DNA of 64,000 bases, from contig CP154956.1 of assembly GCA_039621445.1 (NCBI GenBank), positions 22,300,001 to 22,364,000 of the forward strand, in the 5' to 3' direction. Under the pieces are notes generated by a model. That model was not told the DNA's origin, did no database searches, and worked only from the letters and a program-made list of their open reading frames with translations. Every line of letters starts with the position of its first letter. The stretch's first letter is position 1. Of the stretch, positions 60,886-64,000 are shown in pieces. This stretch comes from Euglena gracilis (taxonomy: Eukaryota; Euglenida; Euglenophyceae; Euglenales). The position numbers and the translations under genes are program-made.

Positions 60886-62859
60886 GGTTGGCAAGAATGC
60901 CGTTAGTGTGATAAGCAGAAAAAAATGATGCAAATATGACAAAATCTTATCATTGGTGACTATGTCACTAAGAAATACTGACTTTTGTCATATTTTTAGG
61001 GAAATCCCTATCAGGATTAAGGGCAGAAATGCAGATTCTGCGTCGAGAACTGCGTTTTTGTAACCAAAAGTGCAACTTTGTTGCATTTTGAGTCTTTTAA
61101 GACTGCATATTTGCCAAGTGCACATAGTGCTTGTTGAGAGTGTCCAATAACACTGCATGTTTGCTGTTGTCTCGAAGTTAAGATTTGGGTGTCTAATCAC
61201 ACCACATCACCCAAATAGCTGTAAAATCGTGCACAGATATCGCAACAAAACAAAAATACGCTCAAAAAATACAAGTAAAACATGTCTATGACATCTTGAG
61301 CAAAGGAAAAATTGCCATTATCAGCATATCCCTTTGCATTCCACTCTGGCATAGTGCCTCATGGTCACTCCCATTAGGGATATGAGTGCCAGAATAGGGA
61401 AAAATCACCAAAAACTGCAGAAAATCAATGATTTAAATGAAAATTTGCACATAAGTGCTCCTAAAAATGATTCTAGTGAGTCGAAATGACTCCAAATTGT
61501 GGGCTATAGCCCTCTGAACTGTACCAGGCCTAATAGCCCATACAGAGGGGGCAATGGGCAGAATGCTGCCAAAGGTACTAAAAAATGTCCATTAGCCAAT
61601 CTGGTAACCAATGGTAATTAGCCATCAGAAACGATGTAGGGAACAGTATAGAAGCCTTTCAGGCTGATTTGCCAGTCTGGTACATGTTCGTACAAGATTT
61701 GGCCCCATATTTGGCTTTTGGCCAAATTGGCTGGGCCTAATTCAAAATTTCACGATCTCTTCAAATAAGAGTACCGTGCAGAGTTACAGCGATCTGATAG
61801 CATCGCTGAACGGCTCGTCCAACGAGCTTTCGAATGAGGGGTAACATGGCCTATCGGCCAGCTACGGACGCTGAGATACGTCTTTGATCTTTTGACTGTG
61901 TGAGTGAGCTTTTGCTATGAGCGTCCATAATTTATTCTACAAAGACAACTTTTGGTTTCTATCTCATAGGCACTGCTACATACAGTCAAAACCTCTTGGC
62001 ACTAGGTGCCAGAAATTTTGAAGCTTTGTGGTGGTTTTGAGGCTATGCCAAAGTGACACTTATGCAAATCTGCATAAAACTAGCCTATTTGGCTTGTTCT
62101 GGCCAATTCAGCCACTTTCAGCCATGTAATATGGCTTTTTGTGCCATTTTTTGAGGTCCTATGGACTTTTCACTTGATAACACGGATTTGTGGACCTTTG
62201 GTCCTTTTGGTCCTTGCAATTTGTGCAAATTGGTCCTATGGACCCATGGACCACATGGGTAATGGCCCATAGGCCTTGCACATCATAGGGTGTATTGGTC
62301 ACATAGACCTAAGGCTAAGTGGTCAAGTCCACAAAAATGCATGTTTGAATGAATTTTCTTCATTTTCTTTTTTTGGGGGGGGGGCAACTATGTTGCACAT
62401 AAAAGAAATGAAATTGTGAGCATTTTCCCATATCGGGATTGCATTTTGCCAAATTAAAAGCCATTTAGGCACAAAACTGCTATTTAAGAACAAGTTGGAT
62501 AAGTTTTCGGGAAAAATGCAGTATTTGCAATACATCCCAAAAACTTCATCACATGACTTGTGTTGCTCTATAGAGCTTTGGGAACACCAAAATATTTTTG
62601 GTGTGGGAGTGGATTGGGCAAAAAACCGTATTCACATAAAACTTCACTTCTTGTTTGCTGTCATCAAACAAAATCTGCAATTTGAGCATGTGGTACAGAA
62701 ACAAACATCCATGAACAGAATTGCGGATTTCCACACATATATCTTTGGGAATGATTCCCAAAAGAATATGGGTGGTTTGGGCGTATACCCATGTGTCATA
62801 AATGCACGATAGTGCTCACACCACATTGTGAGAAAGGGGGGTTGCCAAGGTGGGTGGCG
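60886..62859. other. Non-coding DNA rich in short hairpins
   Basis: No gene is called. Open frames here are short, low in codon structure and match nothing I know. Palindromic words such as GGGCTATAGCCC, GGTCCTATGGACC and GGACCTTTGGTCC recur every few tens of bases. A G10 run lies near 62375-62384. Confidence 0.55.
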
Positions 62860-63090
62860 CGATACGCGCCGGGTCTAGCGCGATACGCGCATGATATGGA
62901 TATGGCGCGATACGCGCGGGGGGGGGGGAGTTGCCTCACTGCACAACACGTGCGTGGGGGGGGTAGGCTAAGCGCGATATGCGCAGGATTCGCGCGACGC
63001 GCGGTGTGCGCAATTAGCGCTTGGGGGGGAATGTGAGCTATGCGCATCGGCATTGATGTGCGCTATGCGCTTCGGGGGGAATGTGCACAT
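62860..63090 (+). repeat. Cluster of GCGCGATACGCGC-type palindromes
   Basis: GCGCGATACGCG occurs three times between 62865 and 62920. Variants follow: GCGCGATATGCGC, TCGCGCGACGCGCGG, GTGCGCAATTAGCGC, GAGCTATGCGCATCGG and GTGCGCTATGCGC. They are separated by G runs of 7-11. The spacing is irregular, so this is a cluster of related hairpins, not a simple tandem array. Confidence 0.8.
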
Positions 63091-63393
63091 AGTGCTGAAT
63101 TTGTCTTGCACTTGACAAAAATTGGTCAATGAATAGAGCTCTCCGTTGGAGGTAGAGTGTGGGGGGATTAGTTTTGATGTACATATTCACCTTTGTGTTT
63201 GGTTGGTGATTGTGTGGAAAGTTCTCCCAGAGTGCACACCATGGGTGGAAGGTGCGGAGGAGTTGTCCTGGTCGCGCAGGTTGGTCTGTGGGGGGGGGGG
63301 TGGAGTGTGTAAGAAAAATTGTATGCGAATTTGAGCTGCGGGGGGTGTACAGGCTTGTCTGCAATCGACAAACCTGGTTGAAAACGAAAAATG
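63091..63393. other. Non-coding stretch
   Basis: I see no gene, RNA or repeat apart from a G10 run around 63292-63301 and some short hairpins. Confidence 0.5.
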
Positions 63394-64000
63394 AAAGCAG
63401 CTGGGCGACTACTCGACACCATTCCAATTTCAGGCCTTAGGGCTTTCGTCTTGGAACCCAGTGAAACGATGGGGGGTTAAGCTACTTGTTACCCCTACCG
63501 CATGTGGAACGTTTGTGGATATGCCGTGGGTAGGGGGGGGGCACTTTCTCTTTACCCCGGGTTAAAAACGGTGTTGGTGTTGTTGAAAACGGTGTTGCTG
63601 TCACCGAAAACGGTATGTAAAAGTGATGAATAGTGGAAGTTTGAGGGGGGAAGAATTTTGCGGTGTTGTGTGCATTCTAGGAGCGGGAATCCACTCAACC
63701 ACATGGCCATCCATGGGGTATCCCATGATGCACCACAACTGGAAACACAAAAGTGTCTATATGTCAAAGGGTCATGTAAATTTTGAGCGGGGTCACCAAA
63801 AAATCCTTGCACACTGACCAGAAAGGATACTGGGCAGGGGATGACTAGGGTCGCCACTCCTGTCACCTCCTTTCTAGTACCCTCTGTAGTCCGTATCCTT
63901 GGATTTTTGGTTCCTTCACTCAAAAACCGAACCGGTGGCCATATCAGCCCTTGACTTTCCTGACGCATATACGTCTCTGAATTGATGAGCGCTAAACCAG
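63394..64000 (-). pseudogene. Diverged fragment of an A-like pol (protease-linker region)
   Basis: The stretch from CTGGGCGACTACTCGACACC (63394) to the ACGGTGTTG repeats near 63600 aligns with 4291-4510 of element A, with the same order of short words. Further right, a weaker match around 63685-63735 corresponds to the protease C-terminal strand (GYP…) of A. Frames are broken. The orientation agrees with the minus-strand 3' LTR at 59218, so both may belong to one element, but no RT or integrase lies between them. Confidence 0.65.

Noticed and set aside
61520-61529. TGTACCAGGC, identical to the start of the LTRs.
   Set aside because: The following sequence matches no LTR convincingly and no LTR end with primer site follows; probably chance or a very old remnant.
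62495-62812. 105-codon open frame.
   Set aside because: No recognisable domain, no repeat partner and no composition difference from the flanks.

Overview
The window is eukaryotic nuclear DNA made almost entirely of repeats. I see no bacterial operon structure, rRNA, tRNA or CRISPR, and no convincing single-copy host gene. It holds Ty3/gypsy LTR retrotransposons of the chromodomain-integrase type (chromoviruses), a 16.6 kb satellite array and decayed flanks. The host cannot be named from the sequence. An alga or other protist is my best guess. Capture of DNA methyltransferases by Ty3/gypsy elements has been reported from dinoflagellates and charophyte algae, and the GK-rich Gag tail of one element fits such a host, but neither point is decisive.

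Layout. (1) 1-9952, minus strand: element A, nearly intact. It has a 5' LTR (9528-9952), an initiator-Met-tRNA-like primer site, a very long coiled-coil Gag with two CCHC knuckles, and PR-RT-RNase H-INT-chromodomain Pol. Its 3' end lies left of the window. Gag and Pol share one frame and are separated by a single TAG followed after 3 nt by a 13-bp stem-loop, a strong candidate for stop-codon readthrough. (2) 10579-22885, plus strand: element B, a decayed relative with LTR and primer site, a deletion joining Gag to the end of RT, an inverted 1.1 kb INT/chromodomain piece, and a ~5.5 kb extra reading frame (ORF4) downstream of Pol that I cannot assign. (3) 23230-30158, plus strand: element C, a second copy with the same Gag-to-RT deletion and the start of ORF4. 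(4) 30159-40939, plus strand: element D, a different chromovirus. Its order is Gag, in-frame TGA, Dam-like adenine methyltransferase-like domain, C5-cytosine methyltransferase-like domain, PR, RT, RNase H, INT, chromodomain. (5) 40940-42217: non-coding DNA rich in G and C runs. (6) 42218-59631: about 78 copies of a ~213 bp satellite bracketed by two LTRs of the A/B type. (7) 59632-64000: non-coding DNA with short tandem and palindromic repeats, ending in a diverged fragment of an A-like pol gene.

Three themes connect the parts. Both intact Gag-Pol junctions (A and D) use an in-frame stop with a nearby downstream stem, so in D both methyltransferase-like domains would be made only as minor Gag-Pol readthrough product and would be expected inside the particle. 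Several premature stops in B and C are explained by C-to-T or G-to-A changes. Elements A, B and C and the right-hand non-coding DNA are densely filled with tiny hairpins (4-8 bp stems, 3-6 nt loops) that I do not see at that density in D. D is also T-poor on its coding strand, which suggests a separate history.
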